Assembly (NCBI GenBank): GCA_964556665.1
Contig: CAZKXU010000025.1
Span: forward strand, 1-35,629
Direction of reading: 5' to 3'
DNA: 35,629 bases
Origin: CAZKXU01 sp964556665
Lineage (GTDB): Bacteria; Bdellovibrionota_C; UBA2361; CAZKXU01
The notes beneath the pieces are model-generated. The model did not search any database. It was given only the letters and a program-made list of their open reading frames with translations, and was not told the DNA's origin. The translations under genes and the position numbers were made by a program. Of the stretch, positions 6,785 to 16,101 are shown one piece after another. Position 1 is the first letter of the stretch. Each line of letters opens with the position of its first letter.

Positions 6785-7498
6785 ATGAAAAAAAGCGAGC
6801 AGAAGCGCTGCATAATCGGATTACTGGGCGGAAGCTTTAATCCTGTACACCTAGGACACCTGCATGTAGCTAAGGAGGCTCGCAATATCCTTGGCCTTAA
6901 ACGGATTGTCCTAATTCCAGCTAAGCTCCAACCATTAAAGGCGAAATCTGAACTACTTGATGCCGAGTTAAGAGTAAGCCTCCTACGCAATGCGGCAAAG
7001 CCATACCAATTTATAGATATAAGTGAGATTGAGCTTCAGCGTCCCGGTAAATCATTTACTATTCTAACGCTAAGGGCTCTAGCGGCAAAAAAGAATAGTG
7101 CTACCAGATACTGTTTTCTTCTAGGAGTGGACGCATTCATGCAGATTAAGAAATGGAGAGATTATAAAAAACTCTTTACTCTAGTAGATTTTTCCATACA
7201 TACCCGCGCAGGGTACAGGTATGCCCCAGCTAAAATTAATAAACTAATTAAGTCACTTGGATTTAAACCAAACTACGAGAAGATTAACTCCCCTAAAATT
7301 CTAAGCTCCTGGATAAACACTCATGGATATACACTTAAAGTAATTTCTATACCTCCCTACCCGGTCTCGGCGACATTAGTAAGAAAAAAACTACTAGCCG
7401 GCGAAACAGTGGCTGGACTTTTGCCTAATAATATTATCTCTCAATTAAGAGACTTTCTGCAAAAGGAGAAAAATAAGAGTCAGGCTAGCGCATTGTAA
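6785..7498 (+). CDS. nadD: Nicotinate-mononucleotide adenylyltransferase NadD
   Basis: Transfers AMP from ATP to nicotinate mononucleotide, forming deamido-NAD in NAD biosynthesis. The nucleotidyltransferase signature GGSFNPVHLGHL (residues 15-26) carries the HxGH motif. The C-terminal SxTxxR-type motif is present as SATLVRKKL. The middle KKWRDYKKL region (the W of the substrate loop) is also typical. I start at ATG 6785 (237 aa); ATG 6773 would add four residues. Neither has a good ribosome site. In many genomes rsfS follows nadD directly, but here it is about 8.6 kb away with ars and two giant genes between. Confidence 0.92.
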   Translation: MKKSEQKRCIIGLLGGSFNPVHLGHLHVAKEARNILGLKRIVLIPAKLQPLKAKSELLDAELRVSLLRNAAKPYQFIDISEIELQRPGKSFTILTLRALAAKKNSATRYCFLLGVDAFMQIKKWRDYKKLFTLVDFSIHTRAGYRYAPAKINKLIKSLGFKPNYEKINSPKILSSWINTHGYTLKVISIPPYPVSATLVRKKLLAGETVAGLLPNNIISQLRDFLQKEKNKSQASAL

Positions 7499-7535
7499 AT
7501 AGAGTTTTTTACTGGACTGTAGCATTTAATTCGTT

Positions 7536-7560
7536 GCGGGCTGGAAGCCCGCGGTCCCGG
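7536..7560. repeat. Palindromic repeat, single surviving arm
   Basis: One 25-bp arm ending GCGGTCCCGG matches the right-arm consensus. The left partner is barely recognisable near ACTGGACTGTAGC (7511 onward). It lies between the convergent nadD and arsM genes. Confidence 0.7.
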
Positions 7561-7608
7561 TGAAGAAAAAATTTATTTTACAGTCACTACAGTTATTGAA
7601 ATGTGCCT

Positions 7609-8538
7609 CTATGGCTTTGTTGCCGCTATATCAAGACTAGTAATATAATCACTTGGCTTTGAACCTACTGGTAATGCATCTACTATGCGGCGATAGAGCG
7701 GATCTTCCCAGTTTGTCATTGCTTCTATGTATTGCGGCTTAGATGTAAGCTTAATATCAACCAATCCGGCTGCTTTCATCTGCGCACCTATTTCAGAGAC
7801 AAGCTCAGCACCTGCAACGCACCCTACTAGCGCCTCTACCATCTGAAGAATCTTGGCAGGGAGCGGCTTAAGTAGAGCTAGATCTGAAATTGCAACAACT
7901 CCGCCCGGTTTTAAAACTCGCCCGATCTCACGCCATACTTGGGCCTTATTTGGAGAGAGATTTAGCACACAGTTAGAGATAACAACATCAACCGAGCTGT
8001 CGGCAAGCGGCAGATGCTCAATCTCACCTAAGCGAAATTCAATATTTGAAAGCCCTGTTTGCTCCTGATAATGAGCAATATTTCTACGCGCCTTACTGAT
8101 CATCTCTGGCGTCATATCAACACCGATCACTTTACCAGCAGCACCTACTTTCGGACCTGCTACAAAACAATCGAAGCCACCGCCGCTTCCAAGATCAAGA
8201 ACAACTTGTCCTGCTTTTAGTGCTGCAATCGTTATAGGGTTGCCGCAAGATAAGCCCATATTAGAGCCTTCCGGTAAGGAGCGTAGCTGAGCAACTGTAT
8301 AGCCCAACTGCTTAGCAAGCTCCTCTGCGGAAAGCGTACTACCTCCACAGCATCCTCCTCCTTTATCGCAGCAGTCTGAGTCTCTGCGCTCAACATCCTC
8401 AAGCCATATCCCCTTTTTTGCTATAGAGGCATACCCCTCACGTACTTTTTCCTTTACGTCCTGTGAATTATTAGGCTTTGTACTACAGCAGTCCGGTTTA
8501 CATCCACAGCCTTGATTATCATTCGATTCAATACTCAT
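7609..8538 (-). CDS. arsM: Arsenite S-adenosylmethionine methyltransferase ArsM
   Basis: Methylates As(III) using SAM. The 309-aa protein has a class I methyltransferase core with motif I VLDLGSGGGFDCFVAG (residues 113-128). The three arsenic-binding cysteines expected of ArsM are present: C98 in GLSCGNP, C190 in ISNCVLNL and C240 in VGCVAGA. The N-terminus adds many extra cysteines (CGCKPDCC; DCCDKGGGCCGG), a common metal-binding extension. It is the last gene of arsR-arsC-arsM, 3 bp after arsC, with a GAGG ribosome site inside the arsC end. No efflux pump is seen in the operon, so methylation may be the main exit route (inference). Confidence 0.95.
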   Translation of the reverse strand: MSIESNDNQGCGCKPDCCSTKPNNSQDVKEKVREGYASIAKKGIWLEDVERRDSDCCDKGGGCCGGSTLSAEELAKQLGYTVAQLRSLPEGSNMGLSCGNPITIAALKAGQVVLDLGSGGGFDCFVAGPKVGAAGKVIGVDMTPEMISKARRNIAHYQEQTGLSNIEFRLGEIEHLPLADSSVDVVISNCVLNLSPNKAQVWREIGRVLKPGGVVAISDLALLKPLPAKILQMVEALVGCVAGAELVSEIGAQMKAAGLVDIKLTSKPQYIEAMTNWEDPLYRRIVDALPVGSKPSDYITSLDIAATKP

Positions 8539-8541
8539 ATA

Positions 8542-8994
8542 TTACCTCACTAAATTTGCTAGCGTCTCTGGAAGCCCCTCGATAAATCCTCTAATCTCAT
8601 CCCTAACTCTTCTGTAAAATACTAACGCCTCCTCCTCTGTTTTTGCGTGCAGCGCCAATTGGGGTGGGTCAGCAAAGCAATGATTAATCCGTTTTACCTC
8701 TGCTGGGGAAATAGGACACTCATTGGCGGCCTTATCACAGACTGCCAAAATATAATCAAAGGCTACTCCGTTAAGCTCATCAATATGTTTTGAATATTGT
8801 TTAGTGATATCCACCCCCGCTTCCGCCATGACTTTAACGGCAAGCGGATTCATACCTTGAGGGGCTACACCGGCAGAGTATGCATCTAGCTCCTTAGCTT
8901 TAAGATATTTAGCCCAACCCTCCGCCATCTGGCTGCGGCAGGAATTCCCAGTGCAGAGAAAAAGTATTTTTAGCTTCGCTTTAACACTGCTCAC
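8542..8994 (-). CDS. arsC: Arsenate reductase ArsC (LMW-phosphatase fold)
   Basis: Reduces arsenate to arsenite in the cytosol. The 150-aa product has the P-loop CTGNSCRS with nucleophile Cys14 and Arg20, the resolving pair Cys86/Cys93 (VCDKAANEC), and Asp109-Pro110 near the active site. This is the thioredoxin-coupled ArsC class related to low-molecular-weight tyrosine phosphatases. The start is GTG, with AAGGAG 8 nt upstream inside the arsR coding region. The gene overlaps arsR by 14 bp, indicating translational coupling. Confidence 0.95.
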   Translation of the reverse strand: MSSVKAKLKILFLCTGNSCRSQMAEGWAKYLKAKELDAYSAGVAPQGMNPLAVKVMAEAGVDITKQYSKHIDELNGVAFDYILAVCDKAANECPISPAEVKRINHCFADPPQLALHAKTEEEALVFYRRVRDEIRGFIEGLPETLANLVR

Positions 8995-9364
8995 AACAAT
9001 TCTCCTTTAAAGTAGGCGCGCAACAACACTCAAAGGCATCTGCTAATTCACGCATATTTTTTGTTATAGCCTCATAACGCACCTTATAAAAAACAGTGCG
9101 CCCACTTTTAGAAGACTCAAGTATCCCTGCCCTCCTGAGCAGGGCCAGATGACGGGATACTACCGAGAAATCTATCTCACAACACTCTGCTACTTCAGTG
9201 ACTGTACATTCCCTGCCACATTTTGCAATGCAGGCAAGTAATTTCAGTCGAGTAGCATCACCTAAGGCTTTAAAAATATCGGCGTTTAATAGTTTGTCGA
9301 TCGGTGCCGATCGTCTTGCCGCCTGTTTGGGCGTAGCTGGTAATTGTTTGCATATTTGCACCAT
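8981..9364 (-). CDS. arsR: ArsR-family arsenic-responsive repressor
   Basis: Winged-helix repressor of 127 aa that should release its operator when As(III) binds. FKALGDATRLKLL (31-43) and the recognition helix region FSVVSRHLALLRRAGIL are typical of the family. Candidate As(III) ligands are C53 and the C61/C62 pair before the recognition helix, with an additional Cys-rich tail (CCC at 113-115; C123, C124 and C127). It is the first gene of the operon. A sigma-70 promoter places the transcription start at or next to the ATG, so the mRNA is probably leaderless; no Shine-Dalgarno is present. Confidence 0.94.
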   Translation of the reverse strand: MVQICKQLPATPKQAARRSAPIDKLLNADIFKALGDATRLKLLACIAKCGRECTVTEVAECCEIDFSVVSRHLALLRRAGILESSKSGRTVFYKVRYEAITKNMRELADAFECCCAPTLKENCCEQC

Positions 9365-9370
9365 AATGCA

Positions 9371-9399
9371 AGTATAGTATAATCCATATTAGTATGCAA
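9371..9399 (-). promoter_or_regulatory. Promoter/operator of arsRCM, leaderless configuration
   Basis: On the minus strand TTGCAT (9399-9394), a 17-bp spacer and TATACT (9376-9371) form a good sigma-70 promoter. The A of the arsR ATG is 7 nt past the -10. ATGCAAG occurs twice (9366-9372 and 9394-9400) and a small TAAT-CCAT-ATTA palindrome lies in the spacer. ArsR probably binds here, but the exact operator cannot be defined. Confidence 0.6.
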
Positions 9400-9490
9400 G
9401 GGAAATTTTAGGTCTGGGGTATGTTAGTAATCTAATAATGAAATCAGTGCTAAATACGACGATCTACATATTTACTCAATAACTGCGGCA

Positions 9491-9726
9491 CTGGGACCGC
9501 GGGCTTCCAGCCCGCTACGTAGTGGCAATTAATTCGTTTGCGGGCAAGACTACGCTTCGCGTGGACTTGTTGAAGCTTGCTTCGCAAGCATTTATCTTAC
9601 TGCCTGGTAGCAGTGCTAGGCGCTCAGGTTACGCGAAACGTAACTACTGAGCGGCCTAAGTCAATTCCCCCTCCTTACGGAACGCGAATGCGCGAGACAC
9701 TGCTCAGGCGCGTACAGCGGTCCCAG
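9491..9726. repeat. Composite palindromic repeat, enlarged by nested insertions
   Basis: The left arm (9491-9515) is intact. The right arm begins at 9540 but is interrupted and resumes only at GCGGTCCCAG (9717-9726). The interruption matches the 84-bp insert of the copies at 20358 and 26803 (hairpins TACGCTTCGCGTGG and GCTTGCTTCGCAAGC). It is itself split by about 80 extra bases (roughly 9618-9703) that carry another hairpin (CGCTCAG-GTTACG/CGTAAC-TA-CTGAGCG). It lies between arsR and the gene at 9804. The whole gap 9365-9803 otherwise contains no gene. Confidence 0.85.
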
Positions 9727-9803
9727 TAGGGCCATGTTTTACCCAGACTTTTTTAGCTGTACCAAACAAAGGAAAACAATAAGTGCTCATTTCGCTACGG
9801 TTA

Positions 9804-11429
9804 TTAAGAGCGAAAGTAACGCCATTCGGATATAGTATCTAACAAACTCATTAAACGGCCACGCACCGGCTCAAGTAAACGCGTAATAAAGTTACTTGCC
9901 GGCTTAACATAACGCCCCTCTGACGTCTTAACCTCGCCCGATCTGCTCATGTATAATCCATTCATATGTATAAAAAGCTTAGCTTTCTCTATTAGCTCCT
10001 TACCACCTTCTACCATTCGTTGTCCACGCGCATATTCAACTACACTCTGAGCTAATAACTCTCGCGCTAATATCACTGTAGGGTCTGGTAAATCTCTCTG
10101 TAATCTATTGAATAATTCTGAATATACCTCTGCACGTTCTGTGTGGGAAGGAAGAGCTCCAATTGCATCTTTCAATTGTCTTCGTAAATCCGACTTAGAG
10201 GGCCCTGTACCACCTGTTTCCTTATCTCTGGCTGCCAATGTTAGAATCACCTCTCTGAAAAGAGCTGCATGACGTTGGGGAGTAGATATATGCGAAGCAT
10301 TCCCAAGGAATGTTAATAAAGCAACTGCTCCGGCTGGAGAGGATCTTAATACACTCCTAAGTGAAGACAAACTTTCTACATCTCCACACTCGCCTACATT
10401 CGTATCAAATGCCAAGGCTCGAACTAGGTTTTTTACATCCTGCTCCTCAAATCCAGCTCTTGCCTGGAACCCTTTTTCAGCGAATTTATTTGCTAACTCC
10501 TCAAGCACAACCCCAGTATTTTTACCGCCTGTACGACTTGTAGGCTCTGCAAGCATCCTAGCAACCTCCTTTACAACAGATACGTCATGCTTACTATGAA
10601 CCTCTAAGGATAGTGAGCATAAGCTTCTTACTGTAGCTAATTGAGGTGAGTCTGTATGTTCATGCAGAATGAGACTAACGCATCCTGATGCTAATACCTC
10701 AGCAACATTGCCACACAACTCGTACGCACCTCTAGATAACTCAACTGCCTTATGAATCTCTCCAATCCTAGATACACCGGAGACTGCATTTAATGTAGTA
10801 ACTCTACATTTGGGATTTTTCCCACTTAATATATCTGCGATAAACGGATCTGAAGAGCGTGCGATAAGACCGCGAAATATACTACTACATAGCAGAAAGT
10901 CAGTAGTCTTAAGCCCTGCGTCAAAAAGTGCATTAGCTGCCTCGTCTCGAAATCCAAGATCCTCATACTCTCCTATAAAAGAAGGGGCGCTAACTGATCG
11001 AGGCAAAGCATGACGAGCATAGACCTGCTGCTCCAACATCTCACAAGCCTCACGGGAGCCAGCAGTCACCTGCATTCCTAATGACTCAAAGATACGGTTA
11101 GAATGCTCTGCAGCGAATATTGGATCGGCCCACAGCTCTCCTAGCTTATTTACCGCCAATTTATTATTATGAAGCTCCCCTAAAGCCTTCACAAGGTTTG
11201 CTTCAGAAAGTAATTTAGTGAAAGGACGAGATTTTTTTAATACACTTAATCCGCTCTCAATCAAACGAAAGAGCTCATCAGGATTGATACCTATCTCTCT
11301 CGTTCTAGATTGAGACGCATAACGAGTCAACGATTCGCATTCTACAGGTGTAAATGTACCACGCTGACGAATTCCAGCTATCAACTCACCTGGCGGGAGT
11401 GCTGCTGCTAATACTGCCCCAATGCTCAT
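9804..11429 (-). CDS. Unrecognised helical-repeat-like protein (541 aa)
   Basis: I do not recognise this gene. The 541-aa product has no signal peptide or membrane segment and appears almost entirely alpha-helical, with leucine/alanine-spaced amphipathic helices suggestive of an ARM/HEAT-type solenoid. No catalytic motif is visible. The start is ATG with a weak GGAGT upstream. It is divergent from the even larger helical protein at 11720, with about 290 bp between starts, so the two may share regulation and function together. Composition is not strikingly different from the neighbours. Confidence 0.8.
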   Translation of the reverse strand: MSIGAVLAAALPPGELIAGIRQRGTFTPVECESLTRYASQSRTREIGINPDELFRLIESGLSVLKKSRPFTKLLSEANLVKALGELHNNKLAVNKLGELWADPIFAAEHSNRIFESLGMQVTAGSREACEMLEQQVYARHALPRSVSAPSFIGEYEDLGFRDEAANALFDAGLKTTDFLLCSSIFRGLIARSSDPFIADILSGKNPKCRVTTLNAVSGVSRIGEIHKAVELSRGAYELCGNVAEVLASGCVSLILHEHTDSPQLATVRSLCSLSLEVHSKHDVSVVKEVARMLAEPTSRTGGKNTGVVLEELANKFAEKGFQARAGFEEQDVKNLVRALAFDTNVGECGDVESLSSLRSVLRSSPAGAVALLTFLGNASHISTPQRHAALFREVILTLAARDKETGGTGPSKSDLRRQLKDAIGALPSHTERAEVYSELFNRLQRDLPDPTVILARELLAQSVVEYARGQRMVEGGKELIEKAKLFIHMNGLYMSRSGEVKTSEGRYVKPASNFITRLLEPVRGRLMSLLDTISEWRYFRS

Positions 11430-11719
11430 AATGACTCCAATTACTTATCAAATATCTCCCACGGTACCATCGTTATGACATTAATTTCAAATAACGTGAC
11501 CAACCCACATTTTCTCCGAAGCGGCCCCTGCCCCCTTAAGATCCTACCAGATCTGTAATCCTTCAGAACGTTTTTCCCATATGCTAGCATAAAGCGCGAC
11601 ACTGTCATATAAATAGCTCTGCACTAGACCTTATGACGCACCCCTCCAACCTCTTTATTACAACCACCCCATATGGTATCTTTACAGCCGTCCAAAAGTT
11701 GTTTCCAAGGAGTTCTTAC

Positions 11720-14700
11720 ATGCCCGATCCAAAAGGTGCGCCTCGAGAAGCTAAAAATCCGCGTGGTAATGGCCTTGGCGATCTTAAATCGTTAATGGCT
11801 GCTCAAGGAATGGATTTTACACCCTCTCCTAGCGATACAGCAAAAGAGACGCTGGTTAGGCAATTTGATGATATATCCCTAGTAAAAGGCAGAAGCTGGT
11901 GGGAGATCTCAATAGCAGTTGAAAAAGCTAAGGAGTTGGCAAAAGAGGCCGGCGCCGCAGGGTGTGCGGAGCTCTTAGATAGTTACATATACAATCCAAA
12001 GAGCCCTCCAAACGATCTTTCTCTTCCACGATTAAGCGCAATAGCTTCTATCTTGATACCGCAGTGTGACGACTCAGGGATTAGGGATATTCTTACTAGA
12101 AGTGAAGCGTTGCTTTGTCGGGTCCATGCGGGGCAGCGTCAACCACTATATAGAGCGATCGCGGATTTTTATAGGTCACATAGTAGAGAGCCTATAGATT
12201 TGGCGACAATACGTGCCACACATTCTCTTGAGCCTATCTACTCCCTTCACTCCGTGGTCCTTGTAACAGCGCTAGTAGCTTCAGCTGAAGGAAACACTGC
12301 TCGTAACATAGCTTTTAACCTTATTGTAAGGGATGAGAGGCTTAGAAGAGAGTATCTATCCACATCTAAGCAACCTAAACCACTCTATGATTACCTTGAG
12401 CGAGCCGCAGAGACAACCTGTAATGAGCTAGCCTCTAATTTTGGATATGGAAGTGCTGCCTCTCCCGCAGAGAATGAGGCAACGAAACAGCTAGCTTTTA
12501 GATTGATAAGACGCGCATCCCCGCAACAGGTTCTCCAACTTACATTACGATTTGCAGAGCAGCTTGAGCCTGTAAAGAGTGGGAGAGAGATGTCCCTTCT
12601 TACTACTTATAGGGAGTTATCTAAAAAAAGTTCCTCCCCTGCTCTGACTCGTGCAACAGAGGAGGTTTCTCTATGTGTAGCTGTGCTGCGTGAGGGACTC
12701 AAAAGATGCAAAGCTGAGGATGCTCAAGAAGCTAGAATTCAAGATCTTCTAAAAAAAGTGGAAGCTGCAACACCAAGCCTTTCTCGCCGTGTAATGGATG
12801 ATTTTAGAAACCGCTTCCATATACCATCCCGTGGTGAGGGTAGAAGTTTAGAGAGACGTGATATAGGCAGTGAAGCTCAAGCTTTCGCTAGGAGGTTATT
12901 TCAAGAGTTATCCCCTACTCCGCAGGATTTAGTGCAGATTATAGATGATGCTATAGTAGCGCAAAGTGCACCGGGATTAGGCGCGCCGCCAATGATAGAA
13001 GCTCTATCACCATTAATTGCCCTCTGTGTGGAGCGACTTGCCGGGACAACCGAGCTGCCTCAGTTAGCAGTTAGATTAGCAGCCAGTACTCCTAACTATC
13101 TGTCGAGGTATTCTGAAGCAGTGAGTCTACAATCAACTCGTCGCCAGCTAGGTGAAGGATTTGATTGGTCACAGTTCCCCGAAGATGACGCAGATGATGA
13201 TGCGGAAGCAGAGATACGAGCTGACAGAAAACGTTGGCGTCGTGAGCACCGTGCGCTCACGACATCTCTTGGACTTACCCTTTTTGCCCTAGACCAGTGC
13301 TTAGATAGGTGCGCACTACCGGAGGCGCTTAAAACCGGACAAGAGAGACTTATTACCGGACTCGGAGCCTTAACTGATCTGCAGTTTGATACACTAAGAG
13401 ACTCATTACTAGATCGGTTCTCCTCTGTAATTACACCAGAGGCCGCTCTACTCATGTATGTAAAAGATCAGGATCAACCGCCTGCTGTGCTAGCCAAAGT
13501 TGTGGCTGGAGTGCGAGCCTTTACGCTGCCTCCAATGACTGATGAAAGCAGCAGACATACCGCAGCATTTCGACTTGGATGGCTCTTAACCGTAGAGGAT
13601 CAGGGTATTCAGGCACTCGCTTGGGATAAGCTAACCGAAATTTTTGCAGCTTGCCTAGCGGACGATGTGCTTCAGTTGGCCAGAGATTTTAATATTATAG
13701 AGAAGGATGGTTTCAAGGATATTGCAGGATGCCAAACTATCCCAAGTCGTTTTGTAGGTCAGCACGACCTTAGAACTCTTGCTCGTGCGGTTGTTTTTAT
13801 AGATGGAGTGTTAGCACGAACTGACATTGGAGAGGCACTGACCCCACTAGTTGTGGAGAGCATTAGGTTAAATCTTAGAGAGCTTGGCAGCGAAAGCAGA
13901 GCCGAAAACCGATTCCCGGAATTATCAGCAGAGCTTAAATTATTGACAGACCGTATTCGCCGTATAAACGATACAGCGCTAGTACGACAAACGTTGGCAG
14001 GAATTGGTGCGAATCATTCGTTAACCAGTGCAGGTGGCAGAGGAGATCCTGCAGAGGAGCGCTGGAGAGATGAGGTTGTTATCTGGATGCTTAATCTCTT
14101 TGCACTCCTTCCTGAAACTGAACCTCTAATGATACATATACATGTAATCGATAAAACCGGAGTTACGCTCACACCGGAATCTCTTTTTAGAGGAGCAGGT
14201 TCAAGTGCTTCAGCTCCTGCTAAACGTGTTCTAGATAAGGTCAATCGTGAAAGACAGGTATATAAAGCTGCCTTTGATATCCTTTCAAAGTTAGCAAAAG
14301 ATCATACTTTATATTATGCCGTACTTAAGCCTGACGATACTCAGAGCAGCTCCGAGAGGGAGGCACGTGAGATTAGATCTGAGATATTTAAACTTGGAAT
14401 AGACGATATAGTTTACATCCTTAATGGTGCACTAGCTATTGCTCCTACCATATTAGATGAACGTGACCCGTACGCACATTCCTTAGCACACGATCTCAAG
14501 GTGCCGGATCTAATTTTACGGATTGCTTTTACTGGAGGAATTAATTCCGATGGGGACTTTGAACATCTAAGATTGCCGCCCCTCGCATTAAAGCGGCTTA
14601 GAGCTGTTATTGTGCCAGCTCTGCAGCATCCAATCCGTACAGAGCAAGATAGAGATCACCCCCGCCAGGCATTTTCTTTACGCCAGTTAGGAAGATTATC

Positions 14701-15553
14701 ATTAAGAACAGATGGCACACAGAGCCAACCGATCTTAAGAGAGGATCTTGCCTTGTTTGAAAGGTTCGCTGCCTCCTCAGCCGAGGATATAAGAATAGCT
14801 GCTATCGAGGGCATCGGTGCAGCATTGTGCGGTCTACCGGAAGCAGAATGGCTGCCGACTATTGAGAGAAATTTGCGGCGCTCTGACATTCAACCCTCTA
14901 CAACGTCCTTTGCTAGCGCAATTTTAAGTTTAGTTGCCAAGGCTAAAAAGCCTGAGACTAAGGAGGCATTAGTCATACTACTTACCGAACGATCTTCAGA
15001 TCCTGAGATTGCTGGCAGACTAGTTTTGACCGATACGGTATCCGCTCTTTCCTCCTGCGATAAGCCTACTAGAGAGATGGTTGCACCGATATTATATAGA
15101 AAGCTTATAGCAGGAGAGGATCTAGAGAGCGAAGAGAGGACTGGAGCTATCGCATCTCTTGCCTGCTCCTTACCTTTAAAAGAATTTGTAGCAATCTGTG
15201 TAAGCACCTCAAGGGTTAGTGCAGATGCAATGGGGAGGGAGTTTCAGATCCCCGTAATGTTAATGCAAAGCATTACTAAAAATATGAGTCGTGAGCAGAG
15301 ACAGGCATGTTGGGGTGCTTATGTAGATCTACTTGATCAAGCTTTAGCTAGCGAGACGTTTAATCTTGAATCCGGTAGAGTAGAGCCAGAGATACTGATC
15401 GAATTTTTTGCTACTGCCGTTCGGGATGTGGATGAAAGTGTCGCACGAGAGCTTGCACCACGTCTAACCAGATTACTTAATGGTGAGATACCTGGTGTCG
15501 ACTCAAAGGAGAAATTAGAGGTGGATATTAGAAATATTATGAGTGCTTTATAG
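11720..15553 (+). CDS. Giant alpha-solenoid-like protein (about 1277 aa), unknown
   Basis: Not recognised. I start at ATG 11720 because it follows AAGGAG (11707-11712) at good spacing; an in-frame ATG at 11633 would add 29 residues without a ribosome site. The product is soluble, helical and rich in Leu, Ala, Arg and Glu, with repeated 35-45-residue helical pairs, as in HEAT-type scaffolds. A very acidic then basic stretch (EDDADDDAEAEIRADRKRW) lies near residue 500. No enzymatic motif, signal peptide or membrane span is seen. It forms a divergent pair with the 541-aa gene and is followed by a long inverted repeat. Confidence 0.85.
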   Translation: MPDPKGAPREAKNPRGNGLGDLKSLMAAQGMDFTPSPSDTAKETLVRQFDDISLVKGRSWWEISIAVEKAKELAKEAGAAGCAELLDSYIYNPKSPPNDLSLPRLSAIASILIPQCDDSGIRDILTRSEALLCRVHAGQRQPLYRAIADFYRSHSREPIDLATIRATHSLEPIYSLHSVVLVTALVASAEGNTARNIAFNLIVRDERLRREYLSTSKQPKPLYDYLERAAETTCNELASNFGYGSAASPAENEATKQLAFRLIRRASPQQVLQLTLRFAEQLEPVKSGREMSLLTTYRELSKKSSSPALTRATEEVSLCVAVLREGLKRCKAEDAQEARIQDLLKKVEAATPSLSRRVMDDFRNRFHIPSRGEGRSLERRDIGSEAQAFARRLFQELSPTPQDLVQIIDDAIVAQSAPGLGAPPMIEALSPLIALCVERLAGTTELPQLAVRLAASTPNYLSRYSEAVSLQSTRRQLGEGFDWSQFPEDDADDDAEAEIRADRKRWRREHRALTTSLGLTLFALDQCLDRCALPEALKTGQERLITGLGALTDLQFDTLRDSLLDRFSSVITPEAALLMYVKDQDQPPAVLAKVVAGVRAFTLPPMTDESSRHTAAFRLGWLLTVEDQGIQALAWDKLTEIFAACLADDVLQLARDFNIIEKDGFKDIAGCQTIPSRFVGQHDLRTLARAVVFIDGVLARTDIGEALTPLVVESIRLNLRELGSESRAENRFPELSAELKLLTDRIRRINDTALVRQTLAGIGANHSLTSAGGRGDPAEERWRDEVVIWMLNLFALLPETEPLMIHIHVIDKTGVTLTPESLFRGAGSSASAPAKRVLDKVNRERQVYKAAFDILSKLAKDHTLYYAVLKPDDTQSSSEREAREIRSEIFKLGIDDIVYILNGALAIAPTILDERDPYAHSLAHDLKVPDLILRIAFTGGINSDGDFEHLRLPPLALKRLRAVIVPALQHPIRTEQDRDHPRQAFSLRQLGRLSLRTDGTQSQPILREDLALFERFAASSAEDIRIAAIEGIGAALCGLPEAEWLPTIERNLRRSDIQPSTTSFASAILSLVAKAKKPETKEALVILLTERSSDPEIAGRLVLTDTVSALSSCDKPTREMVAPILYRKLIAGEDLESEERTGAIASLACSLPLKEFVAICVSTSRVSADAMGREFQIPVMLMQSITKNMSREQRQACWGAYVDLLDQALASETFNLESGRVEPEILIEFFATAVRDVDESVARELAPRLTRLLNGEIPGVDSKEKLEVDIRNIMSAL

Positions 15554-15563
15554 TAAGTCAATG

Positions 15564-15743
15564 ATACCTCCCACCGTAATTACTCATTAAGTGGGGGCAA
15601 TCTCCTAGTCCCAGTCTTTGTCTTTGTCCGGAATCCTGTCCCGTTGACTAGGGCTAGGGCAAAGAACTCAGACGAAGACAAGGACAAAGACGAGGACTGG
15701 GACAAAGAGAATACCCACACTTAATGAGCAAATACCTCCTACC
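15564..15743. repeat. Long inverted repeat flanked by 12-bp direct repeats
   Basis: Imperfect arms of nearly 50 bp (about 15581-15629, with CTCATTAAGTGGGGG and AGTCCCAGTCTTTGTC, and the complement at about 15683-15730) form a long hairpin. It is bounded by ATACCTCCCACC (15564-15575) and ATACCTCCTACC (15732-15743), which look like a target-site duplication. The centre is rich in GACAAAGAC-type repeats. It could be a small non-autonomous insertion, or serve as the terminator of the giant gene 10 bp upstream. Confidence 0.65.
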
Positions 15744-16101
15744 CACCTAACCCCCTGATATCAAAGAATGAATCCATTTAGCACATTGCCGAACTAAACT
15801 ATCTTTGATATAATGACGATATAGGCTTTAGGAGGATTTAGTTATTATAAATTTTACTACAGTTTCTCGTTCATTCTCTTACCAGTTCGAATCTGCCTTA
15901 TTGTCTTTTAATCATATTAAATTGGAGGTTAAACAGAAGAACTTTGCATATGGGGTTTTGTAAAGATCTATTCTCTTCACGTTCATATCATCATCAGCAC
16001 GGCTACAGTCCGACATTAAAAACATGTAGCAGCCATGTACTAAATTTTCAATTTACTCGCAGTATTTTTACTTTAACAGTATCGGAGGTGTTACTTTAAC
16101 T
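15744..16101. other. Intergenic stretch before rsfS, no convincing gene
   Basis: AT-rich sequence. ATCAAAGA...TCTTTGAT (around 15768-15811) is a loose inverted repeat. A 49-codon frame from ATG 15950 ends 2 bp before rsfS but has no properly spaced ribosome site. GGAGG at 16084-16088 probably serves rsfS. The region presumably holds the rsfS promoter. Confidence 0.4.

Noticed and set aside
15950..16099. 49-codon frame ending just before rsfS, possible leader peptide
   Set aside because: The nearest GGAGG is over 20 nt from the ATG, and the composition gives no hint of a regulatory peptide.
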